From positions 1 through 42,722 of the forward strand of contig JAAYXD010000220.1 of NCBI GenBank assembly GCA_012516065.1: 42,722 nt of DNA, given 5' to 3'. A program made the position numbers and the translations under genes. The DNA is from Clostridiaceae bacterium. GTDB lineage: Bacteria > Bacillota > Clostridia > DSM-8532. Shown here piece after piece: positions 25,696 to 34,608 of this stretch. Every line of letters starts with the position of its first letter. Position 1 is the first letter of the stretch. The notes beneath the pieces are model-generated. The model was not told where the DNA came from, made no database searches, and worked only from the letters and a program-made list of their open reading frames with translations.

Positions 25696-27339
25696 TTATG
25701 CATTGTCAAATGAAATAATACTTTCTTCCCATATGTCGGGAGCTTCGTACCCAAGGAGATTTACCGCCGTTGCCGCGATATTCGCAAGCCCGAATTCGCC
25801 TTCTTTCAATTTATACCCATTGCTTTTGACATTGTCGTAAATTATGAACGGGACTTTATTCAGGGTATGGCTTGTTTTTGCCTTTATCGAGCCGTTTTTA
25901 TTCAACAGCGGTTTCCCGTTTTTGTCAAGTTCGAACATTTCGTCCGCGTTTCCATGATCAGCGGTTATTATCGCAATGCCGCCAAGCTCGTCAATAACGG
26001 AAAGAAGACGTCTCAGCGATAGATCAACCGATTCTATTGCTATCCTCGCCGCCTGGAAATTTCCCGTATGTCCGACCATATCCCCGTTCGCATAATTTAC
26101 GCGCGCCAAACGGTATTTGCCGGTCCTAAGCTCCCGTATCAACCTGTCGGTAATTTCAGCGGCTTTCATCCACGGGCGTTCTTCGAACGGAACAATGTCC
26201 GAAGGTACCTCAATATACGTTTCAAGTTCTTCGCTGAACTTACCGCTCCTGTTGCCGTTCCAGAAATACGTCACATGACCGTATTTCTGCGTCTCGGAAA
26301 TAGCAAGCTGGGTGACTCCCGCATTAACGAGGTATTCTCCCATCGTGTTTTTAATTTCCGGAGGCGGAACAAGATACCTCTTCGGTATGTGAAGATCCCC
26401 GTCATATTCCAGCATTCCGGCATATATCACCTTCGGATGCCTTTTCCTGTCGAATTTATCAAAATCGGTTTCTTCGAACGCGCGGCTTATTTCAATCGCA
26501 CGGTCGCCGCGGAAATTATAGAAAATGACACTGTCATTATCAACTATTCTGCCGACTGGATTGCCGTCTTCGGCGATCACAAACGCGGGCAAATCCTGAT
26601 CAATAACATTCAGTTCACGCCGGTAGGTTTCTATGGCTTCACGGGCCGATTTAAACTGCCTTCCTTCGCCGAGCACATGCGTTTTCCATCCCGTTTCGAC
26701 TACTCCCCAGTTCGCCTCATACCTGTCCATAGTAACTTTCATTCGCCCGCCGCCGCTCGCTATTTTTATGTCAAAATCACCGGTTCTGAGTTCATCGAGG
26801 TATTTTTCAAAAGGATCAACATATTCAAGCGCAGAAGTCTCACCGACATCACGGCCGTCCAAAAGAATATGGACGCGCATCCTTTTTATTCCTTCCTTCT
26901 TTGCCTGCTCAATCATTCCCTTTAAATGGTCAATGTGCGAATGAACATTACCGTCGCTGAACAAACCGATAAAGTGCAGCGTTGAATCGTTTGATTTGAC
27001 ATTTGATATTAATTCGCGCCATGTTTTCCCTTCAAACATCTTCCCGCTGCTTATCGCTTCATTTACCAGTTTGGCTCCCTGGCTGTACACCTGTCCCGAA
27101 CCTATCGCATTATGCCCGACCTCGGAATTACCCATATCACTGTCGGACGGCAGGCCGACAGCCGTACCGTGCGCCTTGAGAAGCGTATTCTGGTATTTTG
27201 CGAACAGATTATCAAGGCACGGCGTATATGCGTGGTAAACCGCGTTCCCCTCGGTTCTTTCGCATACCCCGTAACCATCCATTACGACTATTACGACAGG
27301 ACCTTTATACTCATTAAATTTCCCAAGTTTTTTCAGCAT
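25696..27339 (-). CDS. gpmI: 2,3-bisphosphoglycerate-independent phosphoglycerate mutase (long, plant-like form)
   Basis: 547 residues, about 35 longer than the usual bacterial enzyme. Interconverts 3- and 2-phosphoglycerate using two Mn2+. Metal-binding Asp21 (VVMDGYG), nucleophile Ser72 (GNSEVGHNAIG) and the metal site ITADHGNADEM are present. It carries NGDMVGHTG, where typical bacterial enzymes have NPDMVGHTG, and an insert after ADHGNADEM (LDKNGKPLLNKNGSIKAKTSHTL, quoted here in part) like the plant and trypanosome form. GGAGG precedes the ATG. It is the last gene of the gap, pgk-tpi, gpmI series and is preceded by a hairpin. Confidence 0.95.
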   Translation of the reverse strand: MLKKLGKFNEYKGPVVIVVMDGYGVCERTEGNAVYHAYTPCLDNLFAKYQNTLLKAHGTAVGLPSDSDMGNSEVGHNAIGSGQVYSQGAKLVNEAISSGKMFEGKTWRELISNVKSNDSTLHFIGLFSDGNVHSHIDHLKGMIEQAKKEGIKRMRVHILLDGRDVGETSALEYVDPFEKYLDELRTGDFDIKIASGGGRMKVTMDRYEANWGVVETGWKTHVLGEGRQFKSAREAIETYRRELNVIDQDLPAFVIAEDGNPVGRIVDNDSVIFYNFRGDRAIEISRAFEETDFDKFDRKRHPKVIYAGMLEYDGDLHIPKRYLVPPPEIKNTMGEYLVNAGVTQLAISETQKYGHVTYFWNGNRSGKFSEELETYIEVPSDIVPFEERPWMKAAEITDRLIRELRTGKYRLARVNYANGDMVGHTGNFQAARIAIESVDLSLRRLLSVIDELGGIAIITADHGNADEMFELDKNGKPLLNKNGSIKAKTSHTLNKVPFIIYDNVKSNGYKLKEGEFGLANIAATAVNLLGYEAPDIWEESIISFDNA

Positions 27340-27365
27340 ATTTTAAACCTCCGTATTACAGAAAT

Positions 27366-27387
27366 CCCTCCGGTTATATCCGGAGGG
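27366..27387 (-). promoter_or_regulatory. Hairpin between pgk-tpi and gpmI with possible anti-Shine-Dalgarno arm
   Basis: On the minus strand CCCTCCGG (27387-27380), a 6-base loop and CCGGAGGG (27373-27366) form a perfect 8-bp stem, 24 bases after the tpi stop. Only three T's follow, so it is at best a weak terminator. The first arm can alternatively pair with CGGAGG (27353-27348), the gpmI ribosome binding site, so the two pairings exclude each other. Confidence 0.6.
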
Positions 27388-27411
27388 ACCGGAAAGATAG
27401 TTTTAATGGTT

Positions 27412-29361
27412 TCAGGAATTACTGTAATTTGCGATTTTCACATATTCATCCGCCTTCAGGCTCGCTCCGCCAATCAGTCCTCCGTCAATGTTCGGCATGT
27501 CAAACAACTCTGAGAAGTTTGACGCGTTTACGCTTCCTCCGTACAGGATTCTTATATTTTCAGCGGTTTCTTTGTCATACAGTTCCTGTACGAGATTCCT
27601 GATAACGGAACAGGCCTCTTCGGCTTGCTCACTGGTTGCCGTTTTCCCGGTACCTATAGCCCATATCGGTTCATATGCTATAACAAGTTTCTTAACCTGC
27701 TCTTTCGTTAAATCCAAAAGAGCAATTTTCACCTGGTACCGGATATGCTCGTTCGTAACACCCTGCTCTCTCTGTGTAAGGCTTTCGCCGCAGCAGATTA
27801 TCGGGGTCATTCCATATTTGAATATCGCATGCGCTTTCATGTTGACCATTTTGTCCGTTTCGCCGAAATATTCGCGTCTTTCGGAATGCCCTATGATAAC
27901 GTATTCGACACCGGCTTCCTTGAGCATGCCGCAGGATATCTCGCCGGTATAGGCTCCGCTGTCCGCGTTGTGAACATTCTGAGCGGCAACTTTTATATTA
28001 GTTCCTTTGCACGCTTCAACAGCGGCAGGTATCGATACGAAAGGAACGGCAACGACAACCTCTGTCTGCGCCTTCTTGACTTTATCCTTTATCGCATTTA
28101 TAAATTCGATCGTTTCCTGCGGGGTTTTATTCATTTTCCAGTTGCCCGCAGCCATTATTTTACGATTTTTTTTTTCAAGCAGGCACGCAATTCCGGGCAG
28201 TTCTTTCCCCTCAAGGAATTCAAGAGAAGCTCCGCCGCCGGTCGAAATATGCGTTATCTTATCCGCAAAACCAAGCTGCTCAACCGCGGCAGCCGAATCT
28301 CCTCCGCCTACGATCGACAAAGCTCCCGATTCCGCAACCGCTTCGGCAATTTTTTTCGTACCGTTCGCAAATTTCGGGAATTCAAAAACTCCCATCGGTC
28401 CGTTCCATACAATTGTTTTTGCTTTCTTTATCTCGTTGACAAACTTTTCAATCGTTATCGGCCCGATATCCATTCCCATCCAACCGTCAGGAATATCGTC
28501 GGAAGGAACATATTTTACCTCGGTGTCTGGACTGAACTCTTTTCCTACGATATTTCCAATAGGGAGCAAAAGGTTAACTCCTTTTGCTTCGGCCTTTGCC
28601 ATTATTTCTCTGGCTAAATCAAGCTTATCTTCCTCGCATATCGAATTACCGATTCTGTATCCTTTCGCCTTAAGGAAAGTATAGGCCATTCCGCCGCCGA
28701 TTATTAATGAATCCACCTTATCAAGAAGATTCTCTATAACCGAAATTTTATCGGAAACCTTCGCCCCTCCGAGAATGGCAACAAAAGGTCTTTCCGGGTT
28801 AGACAGCGCCTTGCCCATTATTTCAATTTCCTTCTTTATCAGGAAACCCGATACCGCCGGCAGGTAATCAGCCAGGCCCGTCGTCGATGAATGCGCCCTG
28901 TGTGCGGTACCAAAGGCATCATTTACGAAAATATCCGCAAGTGAGGCCAGTTCCTTCGTAAATGCGGGGTCATTCTTTGTTTCCTCTTTGTGGAAACGCA
29001 CGTTCTCAAGCATTAAAACCTGGCCTTCCTTAAGTTCGCTCGCTTTCCGTTTCGCGTCTTCGCCTATTACATCATTGGCGAGAATAACTTCCTGGCCTAA
29101 AAGTTCTGATAATCTTTCAGCCGCGGGTTTCATGCTGTATTTCGGCTCAAAACCCTCTTTCGGGCGGCCGAGGTGCGATACAAGTATTGTCTTCGCCCCA
29201 TGTTCGATAAGATACCTGATGGTCGGCAAAGCTGCCACTATACGTTTATCGTCGGTAATTTTCCCATCAGCGTCGAGGGGCACATTGAAATCAACCCTCG
29301 CTATAACCCTTTTCCCTTTTACTTCTATATCTTCCACGCTCTTTTTGTTATACATGCTCAT
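27412..29361 (-). CDS. pgk-tpi: Phosphoglycerate kinase-triosephosphate isomerase fusion
   Basis: 649 residues. Residues 1-395 are a complete phosphoglycerate kinase (RVDFNVP 22-28; SHLGRPKEG 62-70; LGGAKVSDK 198-206; GGGDSAAAV 352-360). Residues 399-649 are a complete triosephosphate isomerase with catalytic Lys409 (GNWKMN), His492 (GHSERR), Glu564 ([10 protein letters not shown]) and phosphate loop YGGSVN. The join reads [20 protein letters not shown] matches the usual TPI N-terminus, so only the start codon seems lost. No ribosome binding site precedes the TPI part. The join is ten A's (see 28166-28175). The ATG at 29361 has AAGGAG 9 bases upstream. A PGK-TPI fusion is known from Thermotoga maritima; most Clostridia keep two genes. 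Confidence 0.93.
   Translation of the reverse strand: MSMYNKKSVEDIEVKGKRVIARVDFNVPLDADGKITDDKRIVAALPTIRYLIEHGAKTILVSHLGRPKEGFEPKYSMKPAAERLSELLGQEVILANDVIGEDAKRKASELKEGQVLMLENVRFHKEETKNDPAFTKELASLADIFVNDAFGTAHRAHSSTTGLADYLPAVSGFLIKKEIEIMGKALSNPERPFVAILGGAKVSDKISVIENLLDKVDSLIIGGGMAYTFLKAKGYRIGNSICEEDKLDLAREIMAKAEAKGVNLLLPIGNIVGKEFSPDTEVKYVPSDDIPDGWMGMDIGPITIEKFVNEIKKAKTIVWNGPMGVFEFPKFANGTKKIAEAVAESGALSIVGGGDSAAAVEQLGFADKITHISTGGGASLEFLEGKELPGIACLLEKKNRKIMAAGNWKMNKTPQETIEFINAIKDKVKKAQTEVVVAVPFVSIPAAVEACKGTNIKVAAQNVHNADSGAYTGEISCGMLKEAGVEYVIIGHSERREYFGETDKMVNMKAHAIFKYGMTPIICCGESLTQREQGVTNEHIRYQVKIALLDLTKEQVKKLVIAYEPIWAIGTGKTATSEQAEEACSVIRNLVQELYDKETAENIRILYGGSVNASNFSELFDMPNIDGGLIGGASLKADEYVKIANYSNS
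28166..28175 (-). other. A10 homopolymer at the PGK/TPI junction (candidate slippage site)
   Basis: The coding strand reads CTT GAA AAA AAA AAT CGT AAA ATA ATG. The run contains the slippery heptamer A-AAA-AAA. A shift of -1 (or one extra A) reads AAA TCG TAA and stops at 28162-28160. A shift of +1 (or one lost A) reads ATC GTA AAA TAA and stops at 28157-28155, overlapping an in-frame TPI ATG (28155-28153) as TAATG. So only the exact frame gives the fusion; both slips give PGK with a tail of 2-4 altered residues. Confidence 0.6.
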
Positions 29362-29407
29362 TATTATCATCTCCTTACGCGTTAAATATCCGGGTTTAAA
29401 AACGCAA

Positions 29408-29426
29408 AAAATTGCTTCGCAATTTT
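29408..29426 (-). promoter_or_regulatory. Hairpin in the pgk-tpi leader followed by T-runs
   Basis: AAAATTGC and GCAATTTT pair as a perfect 8-bp AT-rich stem with a 3-base loop. On the minus strand it runs into TTGCGTTTTT, within the leader between the predicted start and the pgk ATG. It resembles a weak attenuator; evidence is structural only. Confidence 0.4.
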
Positions 29427-29457
29427 CGCAATCTCAATATATGTTAACACAGGCTTT

Positions 29458-29485
29458 ATTATACAACATCAATTGTACATAAACA
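29458..29485 (-). promoter_or_regulatory. Putative promoter of pgk-tpi
   Basis: Minus strand: -10 TATAAT (29458-29463), 16-base spacer, weak -35 TGTTTA (29480-29485). It follows the gap terminator, so pgk-tpi can be expressed apart from gap. Confidence 0.55.
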
Positions 29486-29523
29486 CGATTTCAAATTCAA
29501 TATAACATGTATTGTTATTTAAA

Positions 29524-29554
29524 ACAGGCATCCCTATTCAAACAGGATGCCTGT
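29524..29554 (-). terminator. Intrinsic terminator of gap
   Basis: ACAGGCATCC (29524-29533) and GGATGCCTGT (29545-29554) form a perfect 10-bp stem, 16 bases after the gap stop; the minus strand then reads TTTTAAAT. A moderately strong terminator that may allow some read-through into pgk-tpi. Confidence 0.75.
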
Positions 29555-29570
29555 CAATCAACCGGAATAA

Positions 29571-30629
<1,059 letters not shown>

Positions 30630-30660
30630 TCATCGTTAACAAAATAACAATCTTTTTATC

Positions 30661-30689
30661 ATTCTATATTATTTTTCCCTTATTTTCAA
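30661..30689 (-). promoter_or_regulatory. Sigma-A promoter of gap
   Basis: Minus strand: -35 TTGAAA (30684-30689), 17-base spacer, -10 TAGAAT (30661-30666). The roughly 70-base leader contains a small hairpin, GACCT-CGAA-AGGTC (30618-30631). The remaining upstream part (30690-30795) shows nothing further. Confidence 0.75.
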
Positions 30690-30795
30690 GACTCACATAG
30701 TAAAAATTTAACACGCTTACCGGCAATTAATTATGAAATACATACAAATCACAATGCGAACAACAGGATAAAAAAGGGCTGAAGAGAACGGCGCG

Positions 30796-31590
30796 CTAAA
30801 CGTAAAATCTCTGCCGATTGCTTTCATACATGATGATTGAAGCGGCCACACCGGCGTTCAACGATTCCGCGCCTCCCGGCATAGGTATATAAACCGATGC
30901 CGAACTGATTTGCTTTATTTTCTCCGAGATGCCCCTTCCTTCATTCCCTATTGCGAGAAGAAAATTTCTGCCCAGGTCGCACTCATAACACGGTTTCCCT
31001 TCGTTAAGACCGGTCGCGATAATTCTTATATCGTGCTCTTTGCAAAACCGGAAAACTTCTTCATCTTCAGCAACGTCAACAACAGGGATGTGAAAAACGG
31101 AACCCGCCGTAGACCTCAGCACTTTTCCGTTATAAATATCAACAGTGCCTTTGGTCGCAATAACCGCATCAAATCCGAACGCATGAGCGGAACGTATAAT
31201 GGTCCCCGCATTGCCGGGGTCCTGGACCGAATCGAGCAAAACACCGCGAAAACCTTCGCGGTATAAAGAGAATAATGATTTTTCAGGGATATCTACGACC
31301 GCCAGTATCCCCTGGGGTGTATCGGTTTCGGAAAGACGGGCGAATAACGCGGGAGGAACAACGATATACTTAATCTCTTTGCTTGTTAATGTTTGTATCT
31401 CTTTACGGTACTCATCGCCTGATTCCATTGAAAAACAAATAATTTCAATCCCGATGCCGGACAAAAGTGCTTCGCGGACAAACCTGAAACCCTCAATCAG
31501 AAAACTCCGCTGCTTTTTTCTGTTTGTTTTATTTTTCAGCGATAATATATATTTTATGGTCTTGTTCCGGGAACTCTCAATCAGCTGCAT
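30796..31590 (-). CDS. TrmH/SpoU-family RNA 2'-O-methyltransferase
   Basis: 264 residues. An N-terminal substrate-binding domain (FLIEGFRFVREAL) is followed by the knotted SPOUT methyltransferase domain. The three SpoU motifs are present: QDPGNAGTIIRSAHAFG (motif 1), AIGNEGRGIS (motif 2) and IPMPGGAESLNAGVAASIIMYE (motif 3). Members methylate a ribose in rRNA or tRNA; the target is not predictable here. GGAGG lies before the ATG. It is probably expressed with or just after the sulfotransferase gene, with a hairpin in between. Confidence 0.92.
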   Translation of the reverse strand: MQLIESSRNKTIKYILSLKNKTNRKKQRSFLIEGFRFVREALLSGIGIEIICFSMESGDEYRKEIQTLTSKEIKYIVVPPALFARLSETDTPQGILAVVDIPEKSLFSLYREGFRGVLLDSVQDPGNAGTIIRSAHAFGFDAVIATKGTVDIYNGKVLRSTAGSVFHIPVVDVAEDEEVFRFCKEHDIRIIATGLNEGKPCYECDLGRNFLLAIGNEGRGISEKIKQISSASVYIPMPGGAESLNAGVAASIIMYESNRQRFYV

Positions 31591-31609
31591 TATTTCCTCC
31601 GGAAAAAAC

Positions 31610-31624
31610 AGCGCTCGCGGCGCT
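31610..31624 (-). terminator. Putative terminator between the sulfotransferase and TrmH-family genes
   Basis: On the minus strand AGCGC, a 5-base loop and GCGCT are followed by GTTTTTT, directly before the ribosome binding site of the methyltransferase gene. The stem is short, so read-through is possible. Confidence 0.5.
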
Positions 31625-31654
31625 CAGTTATATTCAAACAGGAATCCGGTCCGG

Positions 31655-32773
31655 TCAGGCTTTCGGATAACCGAATTTTTTGAATACGAAATCGAACCTC
31701 TCCGATATTTTTTCCTTAAGTCTCGGTTCAATGTAATGCTTATTCGGAGTGTAATTCTTCTGCGACTCGATATACTTCTCAATCGCCGGTTTTGCTTTTT
31801 CAAATCCCTCCAGCCCAAGCTCCCTGTATATTTTTTCAACGTTCTCCAACGGATTTCTTATGACATCCTCATAGCGCACTTCAACCAGATTGCCTTCAGG
31901 TATTAAGTGCTTCTCTTCAAAATATTTTCTGTACATGTTTTCATAGATTTCAAACTGGCATTCTTCGGATTCTTCTTCCGAAATCCGTTCCTGCAGTTCG
32001 AAGACAGGGAAGAAATTGTTATACAGCTTTCTTGTGGAAACATAAACCTTGTACGGGTTTCTGCATATATGGATGAACTTCGCGTTCGGGAACAGTTCAA
32101 GAAGCTGCTTTATCCTGCTTGTATTTGTCGGGCTTTTCAGCAGAAGCCTTTTCCCTTTAAGCTGGTAGGTGACCTTTTTCAGAATATAAAGGTATTTTTC
32201 TTTCCACTCCGCAATTTCTTCCTCGCTCATATTCTGGAAAGTCGCATACTTTTGATACTTGAACCTGTTTCTTGGAAACAGGCAGAAATGGTAGTTCGAC
32301 AGGGTCGACATGTTCGCTATCGCAAATTCTTCCTCCTGCGATGATGTTGTATCGAGAGGAACATCGTCCATATGCCTTTTTTTCGGGAGTATCCTTCTCA
32401 TCAGCCAATCGAGCGCTTTATAGCAGCATAAAAACATATTCGGCGTAAAGCAGTGCACGGCGTTAGTAACACCAAACTGCTCGTCCTGTGAAAGCATATT
32501 GACAAGAAATGTTGTGCCGCTTCTCCAATGGCCTAAAACAAAAACGGGATCCTGCGTAATTTTTGTTTTTTTAACCCTTATGTCAAACAGAAGTCTTTCA
32601 ATCAGCCGCACCGGTGTCAGTAAAATAATCACCAATGTTATATATATGAACTTCGGCAGGCTTTTCCAGTATATAGGCTTATCCCTGTTCTGCCATATTA
32701 ACTTCACCCAGTTCGTCAATGTGCATCCCAATAAGAACTGGATCGACAAATCCCGTATATATTTAAATTTCAT
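31655..32773 (-). CDS. PAPS-dependent sulfotransferase family protein
   Basis: 372 residues. The 5'-phosphosulfate-binding loop GHWRSGTTFL is at 81-90 and the 3'-phosphate-binding segment with Arg238 and Ser246 (HICRNPYKVYVSTRK) at 235-249, the two signatures of the sulfotransferase fold. A hydrophobic stretch at 43-63 near the N-terminus may anchor or associate it with the membrane. The acceptor is unknown; a lipid or glycan is possible. No PAPS-making enzymes are in the window. It has GGAGATGAGG before the ATG and its own promoter at 32833-32861, so it is not simply part of the pst operon. Confidence 0.85.
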   Translation of the reverse strand: MKFKYIRDLSIQFLLGCTLTNWVKLIWQNRDKPIYWKSLPKFIYITLVIILLTPVRLIERLLFDIRVKKTKITQDPVFVLGHWRSGTTFLVNMLSQDEQFGVTNAVHCFTPNMFLCCYKALDWLMRRILPKKRHMDDVPLDTTSSQEEEFAIANMSTLSNYHFCLFPRNRFKYQKYATFQNMSEEEIAEWKEKYLYILKKVTYQLKGKRLLLKSPTNTSRIKQLLELFPNAKFIHICRNPYKVYVSTRKLYNNFFPVFELQERISEEESEECQFEIYENMYRKYFEEKHLIPEGNLVEVRYEDVIRNPLENVEKIYRELGLEGFEKAKPAIEKYIESQKNYTPNKHYIEPRLKEKISERFDFVFKKFGYPKA

Positions 32774-32832
32774 AACCTCATCTCCTGTTTGACTCGCGGC
32801 AGTATTAATCTAACCGTTTCCCCGTCGATTTA

Positions 32833-32861
32833 ATAATACAAACAAAAACAAAAAAATGCAA
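32833..32861 (-). promoter_or_regulatory. Promoter of the sulfotransferase gene
   Basis: Minus strand: -35 TTGCAT (32856-32861), 17-base T-rich spacer, -10 TATTAT (32833-32838). Confidence 0.65.
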
Positions 32862-32881
32862 TGGGTGCTGTCTAACGGTAA

Positions 32882-33658
32882 CTATATAACGGAAACAAAA
32901 TTTCTTATTCTCTTGTCTCTGGGGGATTTCAGTATCTTTTCGGGAGAGCCGGAATCGATTATCGTCCCGTTAAGGAAAAAAGCGGCCTTGTCTGATATCC
33001 GTACGGCCTGTTGGATATTATGAGTCGTGACTATTATTGTGTACTCTTCTTTCAGGGATTTGCACAATTGCTCTATCTTCTCCGTCGAAACAGGATCAAG
33101 CGATGACGTCGGTTCGTCCATCAGTAAAACTTCAGGTTTCACGGCAAGCGCCCTGGCTATGCATAGTCTCTGCAGCTGCCCGCCCGAAAGGCTTGCCGCG
33201 CTTTTCTTCAGCCGGTCCTTAACCTCATTCCACAGGGCCGCTTTTCGAAGACTTTCCTCAACAATTTTCTCCAAAACCGCTTTCTTTCTTACCCCGTGGA
33301 TTTTAGGGCCATATGCCACATTGTCGTATATTGACATAGGAAAAGGATTCGGCTTTTGAAAAACCATCCCGACCTTCTTCCTAAGCTCAACAGCATCTAT
33401 TCGGCGAAATATGTCAACCCCGTCGAGGGTTACGGTGCCGGTCGTCCTGCAGCCCGGTTCAAGCTCATTCATTCTGTTCAGTGTCTTAAGAAAAGTCGAT
33501 TTTCCGCATCCGGACGGCCCTATTATGACCGTAATCGCATTCGCGGGTATTTCAATATTTACGTCTTTCAATGCATGGAACCCGTTAAAATATGTGTTAA
33601 GTCCTTTCACAATTATCTTGTTTTTAGAGCTTTGGTTTATGTCAGACAGTTTATTCAC
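32882..33658 (-). CDS. pstB: Phosphate ABC transporter ATP-binding protein PstB
   Basis: 258 residues. Walker [10 protein letters not shown] (47-55), Q-loop [18 protein letters not shown] (the PNPFP signature of PstB), ABC signature LSGGQ (157-161) and Walker B LLMDEP (178-183). It energises high-affinity phosphate uptake with PstA and PstC. It lies 63 bases after pstA. The gene that follows is a sulfotransferase rather than phoU. Confidence 0.97.
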   Translation of the reverse strand: MNKLSDINQSSKNKIIVKGLNTYFNGFHALKDVNIEIPANAITVIIGPSGCGKSTFLKTLNRMNELEPGCRTTGTVTLDGVDIFRRIDAVELRKKVGMVFQKPNPFPMSIYDNVAYGPKIHGVRKKAVLEKIVEESLRKAALWNEVKDRLKKSAASLSGGQLQRLCIARALAVKPEVLLMDEPTSSLDPVSTEKIEQLCKSLKEEYTIIVTTHNIQQAVRISDKAAFFLNGTIIDSGSPEKILKSPRDKRIRNFVSVI

Positions 33659-33721
33659 CTCCCGCTTTTTGATCAGCAGGTTTTATCCGGTAATCAGCAG
33701 CAGAAATCGTTACGGCGCCAG

Positions 33722-34564
33722 TCATATCTTCTCCGCGTTTATCACACGCGAAGCGGCGTTAACAATAAAATGAATCAGCGAAATGAAAATAACAAGCAGT
33801 AATGCCGACGCATAGGTTTCATTACGGTTTCCCGTTTCCTTTGCAAGCATATATATATGCACCGAAAGCGTGCGGCCTGAACTCATTATCCCTTCAGGAT
33901 AGCGGTACACGGTGCCCGCCGTAAAATACACGGCCGCGGTTTCTCCGGCAATCCTGCCCACGGCAAGAAGCATCGCCGTGATTATCCGCGGTGCGGCGCA
34001 GGGAAGGATTAAATTCACAACCGTATAAAGTTTTGTGGCTCCAAGCGCGAGGCTTCCGTCCCGATAAAGACGGTTTACATTCCTTAACGCGATTTCTGTG
34101 CTTCCGATAATAAAAGGCAGCACCATAACAGCGAGCGTCAATGATGCTGAAAGTATTGAAAAACCCAGTTTCAGCATGTTTTTAAAAAAAACATAGCCGA
34201 AAAGCCCATAGATAATTGAAGGTATTCCGGCGAGACTTTCCAAAGCGAAACGGATAAGCCGCGCTGTCGGACCCGGCTTTGAGTATTCCGCGAGATATAC
34301 GGCGGCGGACACGCCTATAATGCCCGAAACAATCAATGTTACCGATATTATCCACAGTGTTGTGACTATCATAGGGGCAATACCGGTAATCCCTTTATAT
34401 TCATTATATTCGCCTGTGATGAAATCAAAAGATATATTCGGCAGGCCGTTAACAACCAGATCGGACAAAATCCAGAACAGGAATCCGAGCGCGGCGGAAG
34501 CAAAAAGCCAGATCAGTGTTTTTACGGCATAATCCCTGTATTTTCTCCAACTCGGCATAAACAT
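33722..34564 (-). CDS. pstA: Phosphate ABC transporter permease PstA
   Basis: 280 residues with six hydrophobic segments. Typical PstA features: a membrane helix at about 14-36, the LAGIPSIIYGLFGYVFF segment, and the EAA-like coupling loop SLALGATKLYTVVNLILPCAAPRI. Two start codons are possible: ATG 34564 and ATG 34558; a GGGAG lies 4 or 10 bases before them. The order pstS-pstC-pstA-pstB is standard. Confidence 0.95.
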   Translation of the reverse strand: MFMPSWRKYRDYAVKTLIWLFASAALGFLFWILSDLVVNGLPNISFDFITGEYNEYKGITGIAPMIVTTLWIISVTLIVSGIIGVSAAVYLAEYSKPGPTARLIRFALESLAGIPSIIYGLFGYVFFKNMLKLGFSILSASLTLAVMVLPFIIGSTEIALRNVNRLYRDGSLALGATKLYTVVNLILPCAAPRIITAMLLAVGRIAGETAAVYFTAGTVYRYPEGIMSSGRTLSVHIYMLAKETGNRNETYASALLLVIFISLIHFIVNAASRVINAEKI

Positions 34565-34608
34565 TAATCTCCCTGTTAACTGATAATTGAAAATTACTTC
34601 ACACGTTT

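Noticed and set aside
26068-28617. Two long plus-strand open frames (285 and 290 codons) opposite gpmI and pgk-tpi
   Set aside because: They mirror highly conserved enzymes in the antisense strand; such frames arise from codon bias. No independent signals were found.
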